This document shows positions 21,004 to 28,710 of a DNA stretch of 64,000 bases, one piece after another (the stretch's first letter is position 1; each line of letters begins with the position of its first letter). The DNA lies in the NCBI RefSeq assembly GCF_036017915.1, contig NZ_CP107929.1, forward strand, positions 620,001 through 684,000. Direction: 5' to 3'. A program made the translations under genes and the position numbers. The DNA is from Micromonospora sp. NBC_00421. Lineage in GTDB: Bacteria; Actinomycetota; Actinomycetes; Mycobacteriales; Micromonosporaceae. The notes beneath the pieces are model-generated. The model was not told where the DNA came from and ran no database searches. It saw only the letters and a program-made list of their open reading frames with translations.

Positions 21004-21345
21004 ATGCCGTTCATGCCCGCGCTGGAGCCGTGCTGGCTGATCGAGATGGAGGGCGACTGGTTGGGGTGCGGCAGGGACTTCGATCGGGCTGTTCGTCTGG
21101 CCGCTGCCATCTGGGGTGACGAGATGCAGGCCGGTGCGGTGACGGTCGGCCCGCCAACGTTGAGGCGGGCCGACCTTCCGTGCGTGCAGTTGTTGTGCGA
21201 GGGCTGTGGGCGGTGGTTGGCGGATCCGCAGACGTTGGCCCCGCTGCATGGGGTTACGGGGGCGGATGTGCTGGCGTTGGCGGTGGGTGACGGGTGGGTG
21301 GGGGAGAGGTGTCCGGCCTGCCAGCCCGCCGAGGCGACGTCTTAG
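21004..21345 (+). CDS. hypothetical zinc-ribbon protein
   Basis: 113 residues from ATG 21004 with TAGGAGG. CEGCGRW (about 70) and CPAC (about 105) form a four-Cys zinc site; the N-terminus (CWLIEMEGDWLGCGRDF) is strand-rich. The stop overlaps the stop region of the leftward RHH gene by four bases. Confidence 0.7.
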   Translation: MPFMPALEPCWLIEMEGDWLGCGRDFDRAVRLAAAIWGDEMQAGAVTVGPPTLRRADLPCVQLLCEGCGRWLADPQTLAPLHGVTGADVLALAVGDGWVGERCPACQPAEATS

Positions 21346-21572
21346 CCCTTCGCCTTGGGTGGCCGACCTCGAACGCGTGGTGGCTTGAACGAGGCGAGGC
21401 GCTTCAGCATGGCGCTGGGGTTCTGGTTGACCAGTTCCATGCACGCGGACACGAACTCGGTCATGGTCCAGTCGTTCGCTTCGAGGGTCTTCTTGGTGCG
21501 TTCTTGTAGGTCGTCGTCGGGGCGTATGCCCATGGGCTTGTTGCGGTGGCGGTCGCTGTTGGTGTTTGTCAT
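21342..21572 (-). CDS. ribbon-helix-helix-like regulator
   Basis: 76 residues from ATG 21572. PMGIRPDDDLQERTKKTLEA then NDWTMTEFVSACMELVNQNP fits an RHH or short HTH fold, with a basic tail KPPRVRGRPPKAKG resembling an AT-hook (RGRP). Divergent from the operon starting at 21652, whose promoter carries GTGGC/GCCAC inverted repeats, so autoregulation plus repression of that operon is likely. Confidence 0.7.
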   Translation of the reverse strand: MTNTNSDRHRNKPMGIRPDDDLQERTKKTLEANDWTMTEFVSACMELVNQNPSAMLKRLASFKPPRVRGRPPKAKG

Positions 21573-21588
21573 GGCCTCAGTCTGCCAT

Positions 21589-21640
21589 GTGGCTTGCCAC
21601 TAATCCACGGGTGGGCTACTATATGGATAGCCACTTACCG
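21589..21640 (+). promoter_or_regulatory. rightward promoter with GTGGC-type operators
   Basis: TTGCCA (21594-21599), 17 bases, TACTAT (21617-21622): a near-consensus housekeeping promoter. GTGGCTTGCCAC (21589-21600) overlaps the -35 box and GTGGGCTA...TAGCCAC brackets the -10 box. Gene 21652 begins about 25 bases after the predicted start. Confidence 0.75.
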
Positions 21641-21651
21641 AGGAGGCCGTC

Positions 21652-22029
21652 ATGCAGGAAACCCGCCACACCGTCGACAGTGTCCGCTACCTGTACAGCA
21701 CCCCCACCGGCATCCTCGAATTCCGCGCCCGCCCCACCAACACCACCATCATCGAAACCCTCATCGTGCACATCCCGCAGTGCGACGGCGACCAGTGCGC
21801 CGCATTCGACTACGACTGCGACGCCGAAAACGGGGCCGACATCGCCCTCTACTGGGCGGCCGGAGGTGACGCCGGAGTGTGGTACGGGCTCGCCGAATAC
21901 GCGGTCGCCCAAGAAGCCGCCACCATCCACCAAGGCCCACACGAGGCCAGCCACGAGCAGAGGGCGTTCCGGGGCCGGCTGATCGCCGAAGGCCGCCGCA
22001 TGGAAACCGACCCCGACTACTTCAACTGA
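21652..22029 (+). CDS. hypothetical protein
   Basis: 125 residues with GAGGAGG. Strand-rich N-terminus (SVRYLYSTPTGILEFRARPT), three cysteines around QCDGDQCAAFDYDCDAENGA, helical end (EQRAFRGRLIAEGRRMETDP). First gene after the 21594 promoter. Not recognised. Confidence 0.75.
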   Translation: MQETRHTVDSVRYLYSTPTGILEFRARPTNTTIIETLIVHIPQCDGDQCAAFDYDCDAENGADIALYWAAGGDAGVWYGLAEYAVAQEAATIHQGPHEASHEQRAFRGRLIAEGRRMETDPDYFN

Positions 22030-22042
22030 CAGGAGCACCGAC

Positions 22043-22300
22043 GTGTCCACCCTGACCGGCCCCGACCGCGCCGCCATTCACAGCATTGCCGCAGTCATCC
22101 GCCGCCACAGCAACGACACCGACCCGAACATCCTCGGCGCAGCCATCGCCGCCCACCTCAACGACGACAACTGCGGCTGCCCCGGCTGCGGCGGGGTGGT
22201 CGCCGACATCATCCGCCGGGTGAACCCGAACCACACGATGGGTGCGCGCAATCTGGCCGAGGCCATCTACCTCGACCTGTACGACGACGACGACAACTGA
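22043..22300 (+). CDS. hypothetical protein with CGCPGCGG motif
   Basis: 85 residues from GTG 22043. Helical (AAIHSIAAVIRRHSNDTDPN) with a central NCGCPGCGGVVADIIRR zinc-type knuckle and an acidic DLYDDDDN end. Function unknown. Confidence 0.7.
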   Translation: MSTLTGPDRAAIHSIAAVIRRHSNDTDPNILGAAIAAHLNDDNCGCPGCGGVVADIIRRVNPNHTMGARNLAEAIYLDLYDDDDN

Positions 22301-22337
22301 GCGCCTGACCTCATCACCCCAGCAGAGGAGAACCCGA

Positions 22338-22550
22338 ATGTCAGTGAACCCGCTGTGGAGCCGCGAGGACCGCATCAACATTGCTGCTCTGAACCTCGGA
22401 GTTCGGAACGTCGCCGTTCAGGTGGACGACCCGGCGGGTGGGCCAGTCACGGTCTCTGTGACCAGCGGTGCCAACCGGGCTGGTGTCGCTGACGCGGTGA
22501 GGGAAGCGTTTGCCCACGTCGACATCGACGTTGCCCAGATCAACCGCTGA
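22338..22550 (+). CDS. hypothetical 70-residue protein
   Basis: ATG 22338 after GAGGAGAA. Alternating strands (NVAVQVDDPAGGPVTVSVTS) and a helix (AGVADAVREAFAHVDIDV). No family. Confidence 0.65.
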   Translation: MSVNPLWSREDRINIAALNLGVRNVAVQVDDPAGGPVTVSVTSGANRAGVADAVREAFAHVDIDVAQINR

Positions 22551-22572
22551 CCAGCAGCGAGGAGAACCCGTC

Positions 22573-22965
22573 ATGGACACGATCCCCGCCGACCTGTTCT
22601 TCGCCACCGTCACCCCCGGCACCCGCTTCCGTGCGTGGCCCACCACCGGCCGCAACGTGCACGCCGGGCTCATCCTCACCGCCGTCACCCCACCCACCCG
22701 CAACGACGACGGCGACCTGTACGTGCCGTTCGCCTACCCCCGGTGGACGAACCTCGGTGGTGGTGCCGTCTACCGCGACAACCCCGACCGGTACGAGCTG
22801 GTGGCGGCGGGCGCGGTTGACGTGTGCAGTTGCGGTGAGCCCGGCAGCATCGTGCCCGACCCGCACCTCACCGCCGACGGCCGCCACGACACGGCCGCGA
22901 TGCTGCCGGTGATGCTGTGCCCGACCTGCCTGGTGCAGGTGACCGCCCTCGCCCACGCCGACTGA
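22573..22965 (+). CDS. hypothetical protein with Cys pairs
   Basis: 130 residues from ATG 22573 (GAGGAGAA). Beta-rich core (VTPGTRFRAWPTTGRNVHAG) then VCSCGEPGSI and LCPTCLVQ, a four-Cys site. Unknown function. Confidence 0.7.
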   Translation: MDTIPADLFFATVTPGTRFRAWPTTGRNVHAGLILTAVTPPTRNDDGDLYVPFAYPRWTNLGGGAVYRDNPDRYELVAAGAVDVCSCGEPGSIVPDPHLTADGRHDTAAMLPVMLCPTCLVQVTALAHAD

Positions 22966-23004
22966 CCCAACCCGCCAACCGCTCGCAGCAGAGGAGAACC
23001 CGAC

Positions 23005-23226
23005 ATGACCGAGCTGACCCGCTACCGCAAGCCCTCCGACATCGGCTGGGTGTTCGAGTTTCCCAACGGGCACACCGCCTCCGTCATCAACGACCCGTCC
23101 CGCCCGTTCCGGTTCGAGGTGTTGTCCGACGACCCGGACGACGCCGGCCGGGGCGGGGCGGCGGTCAACCTGACCACCGAGCAGGTGGAGGACAAGCTAC
23201 AGCGGATCGCTTCGCTGCTGGTCTGA
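23005..23226 (+). CDS. hypothetical 73-residue protein
   Basis: ATG 23005 after GAGGAGAA. Strand-rich (DIGWVFEFPNGHTASVINDP; RPFRFEVLSDD) with a C-terminal helix. Not recognised. 23227-23324 holds no gene. Confidence 0.65.
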   Translation: MTELTRYRKPSDIGWVFEFPNGHTASVINDPSRPFRFEVLSDDPDDAGRGGAAVNLTTEQVEDKLQRIASLLV

Positions 23227-23324
23227 CCCGCTCAGCCTCTGCATCTTGCCGTGAGGGTGCCGCATCGAATGCGGCCGGAGGCACCACAACCCCACACCGC
23301 CCAGACCGACCCGAGGAGCACCAG

Positions 23325-23573
23325 ATGTTCGACGAAGCCGCCTTCCGCCAGCTCGCCGCACAGTTTCGCGACCACGGCCACGACTACGCCGCACTCGGCC
23401 TCACCTCCGACCAGGCCGCCCACTGGGCGAACCGGGGATTCCTGCCCTCCGAGGTCGGACCGTGGCTCGCCGCCGGATTCGACCCGGACACGGCAGCCCG
23501 GCACGCGGACGCGTTTCGTGGCCCCGCTGAGGGGCCCGCCTACGACAACCGGCGCAAGCCGAAAGCCGCCTGA
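23325..23573 (+). CDS. hypothetical helical repeat protein
   Basis: 82 residues from ATG 23325 (GAGGAG). Two related short helical units: LTSDQAAHWANRGFLPSEVG and PWLAAGFDPDTAARHADAFR, the W..GF.P..A pattern seen in many Streptomyces small proteins. Function unknown. Confidence 0.7.
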   Translation: MFDEAAFRQLAAQFRDHGHDYAALGLTSDQAAHWANRGFLPSEVGPWLAAGFDPDTAARHADAFRGPAEGPAYDNRRKPKAA

Positions 23574-23582
23574 GGAGCAGCC

Positions 23583-23813
23583 ATGACCGTTCCGACCGTT
23601 GAGCGGCACTTCGCCGCCGTCCGCATCCTCACCACCACCAGCGCCTACCACCTCAACCACGAACGGCTGACCGCCGCCATGCGATACCTCCGCGAGGCCG
23701 ACGGCAGTGCGGCCATGAAGATGCGAGACACCTACCCGGGCATGAGTCCGGCGGACATCACCGATCACCTGTGCGCCGCCGTCCTGTGCATCGACTACAA
23801 CATCGAGCCGTAA
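23583..23813 (+). CDS. hypothetical 76-residue protein
   Basis: ATG 23583 after GAGGAG. Helical, AAVRILTTTSAYHLNHERLT, ending HLCAAVLCIDYNIEP. Not recognised. Confidence 0.65.
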   Translation: MTVPTVERHFAAVRILTTTSAYHLNHERLTAAMRYLREADGSAAMKMRDTYPGMSPADITDHLCAAVLCIDYNIEP

Positions 23814-23824
23814 GGGGCAGTGAC

Positions 23825-24061
23825 ATGGACGGCACCGCAACCCTGACCGTCACCCCCATGGGGCTGAACCTGCGCCTGTCCCACCGAGGCTTCACCTTCG
23901 ACACCCTCCACGGCACCGTCGTGGACGGGGAAACGCCCACCGACACCGCAGGGCGGATGCTCGCCGAACACGGCTGGCAGCCGGTCGACGGGTGGGAACA
24001 GCAGCGGACCGGCAACCTCGCCCAGTGGGCGGCAGTCATCGACACCACCAAGGAGCAGTGA
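23825..24061 (+). CDS. hypothetical 78-residue protein
   Basis: ATG 23825. Beta-hairpin start (TATLTVTPMGLNLRLSHRGF), DTAGRMLAEHGWQPVDGWEQ in the C-terminal half. Not recognised; the ribosome binding site is weak (AGGGGCAG). Confidence 0.65.
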   Translation: MDGTATLTVTPMGLNLRLSHRGFTFDTLHGTVVDGETPTDTAGRMLAEHGWQPVDGWEQQRTGNLAQWAAVIDTTKEQ

Positions 24062-24063
24062 TC

Positions 24064-24258
24064 ATGCCTTGCCCACACCGCACCGCCCTCATGGCCGTCG
24101 GCACCGTCATCGAGGACACCAACGGCACCCACTACCGGAAGGCCACCGAATCCCGGCGCGACCCGTTCCCGTGGACCACCGAGCAGGGCAGCGAGTACGG
24201 GGATGAGCGGATGGCGCACCTACTCGACGACGGCGCGCAGGTGGTGGAGGAGCCGTAG
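24064..24258 (+). CDS. hypothetical 64-residue protein
   Basis: ATG 24064, two bases after the previous stop, with AAGGAG upstream. MPCPHRTALMAVGTVIEDTN with an acidic C-terminus. No family. Confidence 0.6.
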   Translation: MPCPHRTALMAVGTVIEDTNGTHYRKATESRRDPFPWTTEQGSEYGDERMAHLLDDGAQVVEEP

Positions 24259-24334
24259 CCCGGCCCGCCGGAAGTAGGCCGCTTGACGCAGCGTTGACAC
24301 CCCACAACAGCCACACACGCAAGGAGCAAAACCG

Positions 24335-25036
24335 GTGAAGGTATTCACGATCGGCCACCCCAAAGGTCGCATCAACCAGTCCATCCGCGACGCACTCGGC
24401 CTCAACGTGGCAGACAACCACGGCACCTGGATCGTCGCCGCACCCAACAAGACGTTCGCCGTGCACATGCTGCGCGCCCGAGGTTTCCCCGACTGGCCCA
24501 GCGATGGCATGGGTCTCATCCAGGCCAAGGGTGCAGGGGTGGATGCCCTCACTGCCGCCGGGCGGCTCGACGAGCAGACCGTGCTGGTGTGCCCGTTCAG
24601 CCTGCTGCCGGGGCACCCGGTGGCTGTCGTCGACAAGGGCGGTCAGGCTCGACGTATCGGCACCATCAACGGTGACCGGTTCACCCCCGACAACGACCAC
24701 CTGACCGCACCCGAGCGTGCCGCCCTGGACGCATGGCTGCGGGGCAGCGCCGACACCACCGGCATGCTATACGCCGTACGTGCCGCACTCCAGCAGGTCG
24801 ACAAGCACAAAGACGCCCGCCTGGCCGTCGCCAACAAGAAGCTGCACGACGCAGGGGAAGCGATCCTCGGGGTGGTGGAGAACGGGTCGTGGGCCACCGA
24901 ACCCGACCCGCAGACCGCCGAACGTGCCCGCCGGTATGTGGTCGACGCCTGCTATGCCATCGCCATGGACGCCGGCCTGACTGAGGTTGCCGAGGCATGC
25001 CAGCGGGCGCTGAACGGGGAGGTCGACCGTGGTTGA
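24335..25036 (+). CDS. hypothetical conserved-looking phage protein
   Basis: 233 residues from GTG 24335 with AAGGAGC. Alpha/beta N-terminal domain (MKVFTIGHPKGRINQSIRDA, LGLNVADNHGTWIVAAPNKT, FPDWPSDGMGLIQAKGAGVD), a middle strand (PVAVVDKGGQARRIGTINGD), and a helical C-terminal half (ALQQVDKHKDARLAVANKKL, RYVVDACYAIAMDAGLTEVA). I do not recognise it; the largest unknown in this block. Two TTGAC-like boxes lie in the 76-base gap before it but no clear -10. Confidence 0.75.
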   Translation: MKVFTIGHPKGRINQSIRDALGLNVADNHGTWIVAAPNKTFAVHMLRARGFPDWPSDGMGLIQAKGAGVDALTAAGRLDEQTVLVCPFSLLPGHPVAVVDKGGQARRIGTINGDRFTPDNDHLTAPERAALDAWLRGSADTTGMLYAVRAALQQVDKHKDARLAVANKKLHDAGEAILGVVENGSWATEPDPQTAERARRYVVDACYAIAMDAGLTEVAEACQRALNGEVDRG

Positions 25037-25424
25037 CGACGACATCGAACCCGCCGCCCTGGCCGCCGCAGCACGCGTCGACTTCCGGCTCACCTACGCG
25101 CGAACCCAGCTCCGCCGTGTGCAGCCCGGCGCATTGGACGGCCCCACCATCCCCTGCGCCTACGGCGGCAAAGACGGGCAGGACGGCGGCTGGTACGACG
25201 GACGCGACCTAGCCGTCACCGGGCGCACCGAAGCCGAATGGGTGGACCGGTACTTCGGGTACGCGGTCAACGAGGCTGTTCACGAAGTGTTGGAGTGGTT
25301 TCGGGTCGACGGCTTGCCGTGGCTGGACCCGCACGGCAGCCCCGCCCATGAGGACGAGGTGTGCGCGGCTGTGGATGAACTGGTGGACCGGCTCGCGCAG
25401 ATCAGGAGGAACCGCCGTGGCTGA
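25029..25424 (+). CDS. hypothetical protein
   Basis: 131 residues from GTG 25029, overlapping the previous gene by eight bases. Acidic and aromatic: YFGYAVNEAVHEVLEWFRVD, ending VDELVDRLAQIRRNRRG. Not recognised. Confidence 0.7.
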   Translation: MVDDDIEPAALAAAARVDFRLTYARTQLRRVQPGALDGPTIPCAYGGKDGQDGGWYDGRDLAVTGRTEAEWVDRYFGYAVNEAVHEVLEWFRVDGLPWLDPHGSPAHEDEVCAAVDELVDRLAQIRRNRRG

Positions 25425-25470
25425 CCCGACCGACCTGGCACTCGCCGTCATCACCGGAAAGGACACCTGA
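25417..25470 (+). CDS. 17-residue peptide gene
   Basis: GTG 25417 to TGA 25470 encodes VADPTDLALAVITGKDT. It has the strongest ribosome binding site around (AGGAGG at seven bases), overlaps the gene before and ends two bases from the next ATG. It may serve only to couple translation into the next gene. Confidence 0.45.
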   Translation: MADPTDLALAVITGKDT

Positions 25471-25471
25471 C

Positions 25472-25786
25472 ATGCGCCTCACGAATGGTGCCGTCGCCGC
25501 CATGTTCAAGCCCGTTTCCTGCAACCGCTGCCACAACGGCGTGTACGACATCGGTCGGGTGGAGGTGACAGCCCGGTACGCGGACTGCTCGATGTGGAAG
25601 ACACCGTGCTGCGGGTCGGTGGTGGATGACCGGGGTGAGACCGGGTGGACGTCCCGCAAGGACTACGAGGTGATCGACAAGTCGGGGTTGGACCCGGACG
25701 ACCGGAGGCCGTGGCGGGGGCGGTTCAGTGTCGGCATGGATGGGGTGTTTTACCGCCGCTGGCCTGGGTTGTTGGTGGTTGCGTGA
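25472..25786 (+). CDS. hypothetical zinc-binding protein
   Basis: 104 residues. PVSCNRCHNGVYDIGRV and DCSMWKTPCCGSVV give a CxxC...CC pattern of a zinc ribbon; then GWTSRKDYEVIDKSGL. Last gene before the next promoter. Function unknown. Confidence 0.7.
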   Translation: MRLTNGAVAAMFKPVSCNRCHNGVYDIGRVEVTARYADCSMWKTPCCGSVVDDRGETGWTSRKDYEVIDKSGLDPDDRRPWRGRFSVGMDGVFYRRWPGLLVVA

Positions 25787-25840
25787 GGGGCCTGCTGCTT
25801 TCGGGTGGTGGGCTTCTTTCGTGTGGACACTCAAACCGGG

Positions 25841-25880
25841 TTGATATGGCTTCCATATCTTGCTATGCTTGCCATATCAA
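25841..25880 (+). promoter_or_regulatory. promoter with TTGATATGGC inverted repeats
   Basis: Promoter TTGATA (25841-25846), 17 bases, TATGCT (25864-25869). Perfect inverted repeat TTGATATGGC (25841-25850) and GCCATATCAA (25871-25880), plus an internal GATATGG-CTT-CCATATC. Three half-sites therefore cover both promoter boxes: a strong repressor operator for the operon at 25899-28355. Confidence 0.8.
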
Positions 25881-25898
25881 CGCAGAGAGGTGCCAGCC

Positions 25899-26195
25899 AT
25901 GAAACTCACCCCCACCCCCACCCCCACCCGCCTCGCCGTCCTCCACGCCATCGCCGCCGGCCACGTCAAGCACCACCGAAGCTGGACTGGCGACAGGAAG
26001 GACCACGACACGTGGAAGGTCGACGAATACACCACGAAGAACGTCACCCGCATCTGTACCGACCTCGCCAACGCCACCCCCCGACTGATCCGACCAGGAC
26101 GCCGCACCAGCCCGTCAATCCTCGCCCCCGAGGTGTGGGAACTGACCGCCGACGGAGAGAAGCTGCTCGCCGACCACAACACCAAGGAGGCGTGA
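25899..26195 (+). CDS. small winged-helix DNA-binding protein
   Basis: 98 residues from ATG 25899 (GAGAGG). After a Thr/Pro start, LAVLHAIAAGHVKHHRSWTG then NVTRICTDLANATPRLIRPG and SPSILAPEVWELTADGEKLL match a winged helix with the terminal LTADGEKLL typical of small phage/plasmid regulators. First gene under the GATATGG operator, hence probable autorepressor of this operon. Confidence 0.75.
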   Translation: MKLTPTPTPTRLAVLHAIAAGHVKHHRSWTGDRKDHDTWKVDEYTTKNVTRICTDLANATPRLIRPGRRTSPSILAPEVWELTADGEKLLADHNTKEA

Positions 26196-26198
26196 CCC

Positions 26199-26591
26199 AT
26201 GAGCGCCGCCGACTGGATCCACGAAGGCGCAACAGTCGCCGAGTACTACAACAGCTACTACGACCCCCGCGTCTCCACCGCGAAGATTGCGCGCATCACC
26301 AAGACGCAGATCGTTCTCGACAACGGCAACCGCTACAACATGCGGTGCGCCCAGATCGGCGAGAAGCGCTCCCTGGCGGGCTACAGCACCGAACTACGGC
26401 CCATCACTGATCCGCAGGTTGTCGACACCCTCGCCCGCGCACAGTTCGCCGACGTGGCCAGGCTCGTCGAAGTCCTGGCCGGCAGGAACAAGAACGAGCG
26501 AACCTCCGCGACCGACGTGCTGGCCGCCCTCGACCAGATCGAGCAGGCCGTCCACGCCGCACGGCAGGCCATCACCGGCAAGGAAGAGTGA
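26199..26591 (+). CDS. hypothetical protein in DUF262 operon
   Basis: 130 residues, three bases after the previous stop. Beta-rich N-terminal half (VSTAKIARITKTQIVLDNGN) resembling a small SH3-like fold, then helices (RLVEVLAGRNKNERTSATDV; ALDQIEQAVHAARQAITGKE). Not recognised. Could be a nucleic-acid-binding partner of the DUF262 protein. Confidence 0.75.
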   Translation: MSAADWIHEGATVAEYYNSYYDPRVSTAKIARITKTQIVLDNGNRYNMRCAQIGEKRSLAGYSTELRPITDPQVVDTLARAQFADVARLVEVLAGRNKNERTSATDVLAALDQIEQAVHAARQAITGKEE

Positions 26592-26594
26592 GTC

Positions 26595-27191
26595 ATGACC
26601 CGGCAGACCAGCACCCCGCTCCAGCGCCTCCCCATCGACACCTTCCGCCGCCAGGCTCGCTGGCTCGTCAAGCAGATCGAAGCCGGCGAGATCGACATCA
26701 ACCCGCCATACCAGCGCGGCTCAGTCTGGACCGAAGACCAGCGGGTCGCCCTCATGCGTTCCCTGCTCTCCGGGACCCCCGTGCAGTCGATCATCATCAA
26801 CGACCGACACGGCGACTGGTGGACTGACACCGACAACTACGACCGGCACAACGCCAACGGCATCGCCTCTTACGTGGTGGTGGACGGCAAACAGCGCCTC
26901 CTCTGCCTCTCCGCATGGTTCAACAACGAACTGGCCATCCCCGCGTCGTGGCTGCCCGCCGAAGAAGTGCTGCACACGGAAGACACCCCAGACGGCCCGT
27001 ACGTACGCGCCAGTGGGCTGACCGACCTCGGCCGTCGGATGACGGGGGAGCGGATTCAGCTTGCCGTCGCCGAGGGTCAAATGGGCAGCCTCCGGGAGGA
27101 AGCAGCCGTGTACGTCCTCGTCAACGGCCAGGGAACCCCACAGGCCGACGCCGACATGGCCAACGCCCAGCGCGTCGCCGAAGGGAAGTGA
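26595..27191 (+). CDS. DUF262 (GmrS-type ParB/Srx fold) protein
   Basis: 198 residues. The family signature is complete: PPYQRGSVWTEDQRVALMRS (37-56), LLSGTPVQSIIIND, and VVVDGKQRLLCLSAWFN (94-110), where DGKQR corresponds to the DGQQR nucleotide-binding motif of GmrSD. The C-terminal HNH or GmrD-like nuclease domain is absent, and the protein ends soon after VYVLVNGQGTPQADADMANA. In GmrSD and related systems DUF262 couples NTP hydrolysis to DNA cleavage. Here it sits in a tightly repressed phage operon with a winged-helix and HTH proteins; anti-phage or DNA-processing use is inference. Confidence 0.85.
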   Translation: MTRQTSTPLQRLPIDTFRRQARWLVKQIEAGEIDINPPYQRGSVWTEDQRVALMRSLLSGTPVQSIIINDRHGDWWTDTDNYDRHNANGIASYVVVDGKQRLLCLSAWFNNELAIPASWLPAEEVLHTEDTPDGPYVRASGLTDLGRRMTGERIQLAVAEGQMGSLREEAAVYVLVNGQGTPQADADMANAQRVAEGK

Positions 27192-27196
27192 CCGGC

Positions 27197-27472
27197 ATGA
27201 CCGGCCAGCCCGCCACCGTCGAGCAGTACGCCGCCGACCACCTGACCCGGCAACTCCACAACACCGCAGCCAGCCTGACCGATCTCGCCGACACCATCCG
27301 TCGACTCGCCGACGACGTGCCCCGCGTAGACGGCTCACCTGGCCGCCCCCACTACGCCGGGATCGTCGGGCAGGCCGTCAACGAAATTAACACGACACTG
27401 ATGAACCTCAACCTCGGCTCCCTCGCCAACCGGGCCGCCGAAGCGGACACCGCCCGCGTGAAGGGGGAGTAG
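27197..27472 (+). CDS. hypothetical helical protein
   Basis: 91 residues from ATG 27197. Helical with LTRQLHNTAASLTDLADTIR and AVNEINTTLMNLNLGSLANR. Its stop shares a base with the next GTG (TAGTG). Not recognised. Confidence 0.7.
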   Translation: MTGQPATVEQYAADHLTRQLHNTAASLTDLADTIRRLADDVPRVDGSPGRPHYAGIVGQAVNEINTTLMNLNLGSLANRAAEADTARVKGE

Positions 27473-27705
27473 TGGCCGACCGGGATGCCCTACTAGCCCA
27501 GCTCGCCACCATCCGCCCCCGACGGCAGGCGATCGACACCGAAGAACTCCAGCTTGTCGCCGACCTGCGTGCCGCCGCCTGCCCCTGGAAGTTCATCGCC
27601 CAGGCACTCGGCAGGGAAACCCCCAACGTCATCGCCACGTTCAAGCCGAAGCTGGAAGAGACACGCACCGTCCGGGTCCGACCCAACCCCGAGGAGAAGC
27701 CGTGA
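27472..27705 (+). CDS. small HTH protein
   Basis: 77 residues from GTG 27472. A charged helix (QLATIRPRRQAIDTEELQLV) precedes AAACPWKFIAQALGRETPNV, the sigma-region-4-like HTH (W..IAQALG) common on actinomycete mobile elements. Probable DNA-binding accessory. Confidence 0.7.
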   Translation: MADRDALLAQLATIRPRRQAIDTEELQLVADLRAAACPWKFIAQALGRETPNVIATFKPKLEETRTVRVRPNPEEKP

Positions 27706-28133
27706 CCAGCCAGCCCAAGTCGTTCGGGCGAGCCCTCCTGTCCGCCCTCGCCGACCCGCAGGGCTACCTCGCCAGCGCCACCCGCCTCAACGCCGGCCCC
27801 GGCTACACGTTCACGTACACCGTCGCCCACGAGGCGTGGTGGTGGCCCGCCCGACGTAAGGCCGACCCCCTCCCCACCCTGATGGTCGCCAAAGCCGCAG
27901 ACGGCGGTGGCTGCGCATGGGAGTTCGCCGTCGTCCACAAGCAGTTCACTGCCGTCGACCAGGCCGCGATTCAGGTGCGGGTGTTCAATGACGGGTTCGC
28001 CGCCTACACGGAGATGGCCCCGTTCTTCGCCGCGCTCGCCGACCAGCAGCCGACCACCCTGGACGGGGTGCGGGCGATCCTCGACGGCTTGGGCGTGGTC
28101 GACGCCACCGAACGCACCAACCCGAACGACTGA
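27702..28133 (+). CDS. hypothetical protein
   Basis: 143 residues, GTG start overlapping the previous stop. Alpha/beta with TVAHEAWWWPARRKADPLPT and RVFNDGFAAYTEMAPFFAAL; a helical end. Not recognised. Confidence 0.7.
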   Translation: MTSQPKSFGRALLSALADPQGYLASATRLNAGPGYTFTYTVAHEAWWWPARRKADPLPTLMVAKAADGGGCAWEFAVVHKQFTAVDQAAIQVRVFNDGFAAYTEMAPFFAALADQQPTTLDGVRAILDGLGVVDATERTNPND

Positions 28134-28148
28134 ACCCGAGGAGACCGC

Positions 28149-28355
28149 ATGATCCCCACCGTGTGCCCCGCCCCCACCACCCACACCGGCCACTGCCACG
28201 ACACCCGCTACGACAACCGAGGCGACTGCCACGGCCACACCCACACCTACACGCTCACCGACTACATCCTCGACGGGAGGCCGGGGGAGCAGATGCAGAT
28301 GTGCGGCTCCCACGGCCGGCAGGCCAGCCGAAAAGGCGAGGTGAAGCGCGTCTGA
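28149..28355 (+). CDS. His/Cys-rich 68-residue protein
   Basis: ATG 28149 after GAGGAGA. Five cysteines or more with many histidines (VCPAPTTHTGHCHDTRYDNR; DCHGHTHTY; MCGSHGR), suggesting metal binding. Last gene before a strong terminator. Confidence 0.65.
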   Translation: MIPTVCPAPTTHTGHCHDTRYDNRGDCHGHTHTYTLTDYILDGRPGEQMQMCGSHGRQASRKGEVKRV

Positions 28356-28370
28356 CCCCAACCACAGAAG

Positions 28371-28404
28371 AAGCCGCCCAGCTTGATGCTGGGCGGCTTT
28401 CTTG
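28371..28404 (+). terminator. rho-independent terminator
   Basis: AAGCCGCCCAGC and GCTGGGCGGCTT with a 5-base loop, then TTCTTG. Fifteen bases past the stop at 28355; ends the DUF262 operon. Confidence 0.9.
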
Positions 28405-28427
28405 TGCCCGGTGGGAGGGGTGGTGAC

Positions 28428-28472
28428 ATGACCGGCAACAGCACCACCCCCGACAACCAAAGCAACCGATGA
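28428..28472 (+). CDS. 14-residue peptide between two terminators
   Basis: MTGNSTTPDNQSNR with GGGAGGGG before the ATG. It lies exactly between two terminator hairpins, so its translation could influence read-through at the second. Very short; may not be a functional product. Confidence 0.3.
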   Translation: MTGNSTTPDNQSNR

Positions 28473-28473
28473 G

Positions 28474-28500
28474 CGGCCCCGGCTGAGACCGGGGCCGTTT
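28474..28500 (+). terminator. second rho-independent terminator
   Basis: CGGCCCCGG and CCGGGGCCG with a 6-base loop followed by TTT. Together with 28371-28404 it forms a tandem terminator at the end of the rightward early block. Confidence 0.75.
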
Positions 28501-28520
28501 CGTGTCGAGAGGAGACCACC

Positions 28521-28646
28521 ATGCCCCGTAAGCCACCCCGCCCCCGCAGCCGATGTAAGCCACACCCCTGGGAACCGTGGGCTGGACCTGCTGCCCGCTT
28601 CGGCGTCGAGGTGATCGCCGCGATTGTCCGAACCCTCACCCAGTAG
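28521..28646 (+). CDS. 41-residue basic protein
   Basis: ATG 28521 after GAGAGGAGA. MPRKPPRPRSRCKPHPWEPW then a hydrophobic helix (VEVIAAIVRTL). Lies past both terminators, so needs its own promoter or read-through. Not recognised. Confidence 0.5.
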   Translation: MPRKPPRPRSRCKPHPWEPWAGPAARFGVEVIAAIVRTLTQ

Positions 28647-28710
28647 CCGCTTGGTGCCGCCCACCCACCCGGTAGGCGGCCCCGGTGCTCGCCCCTTACG
28701 AAGGCGGCCG

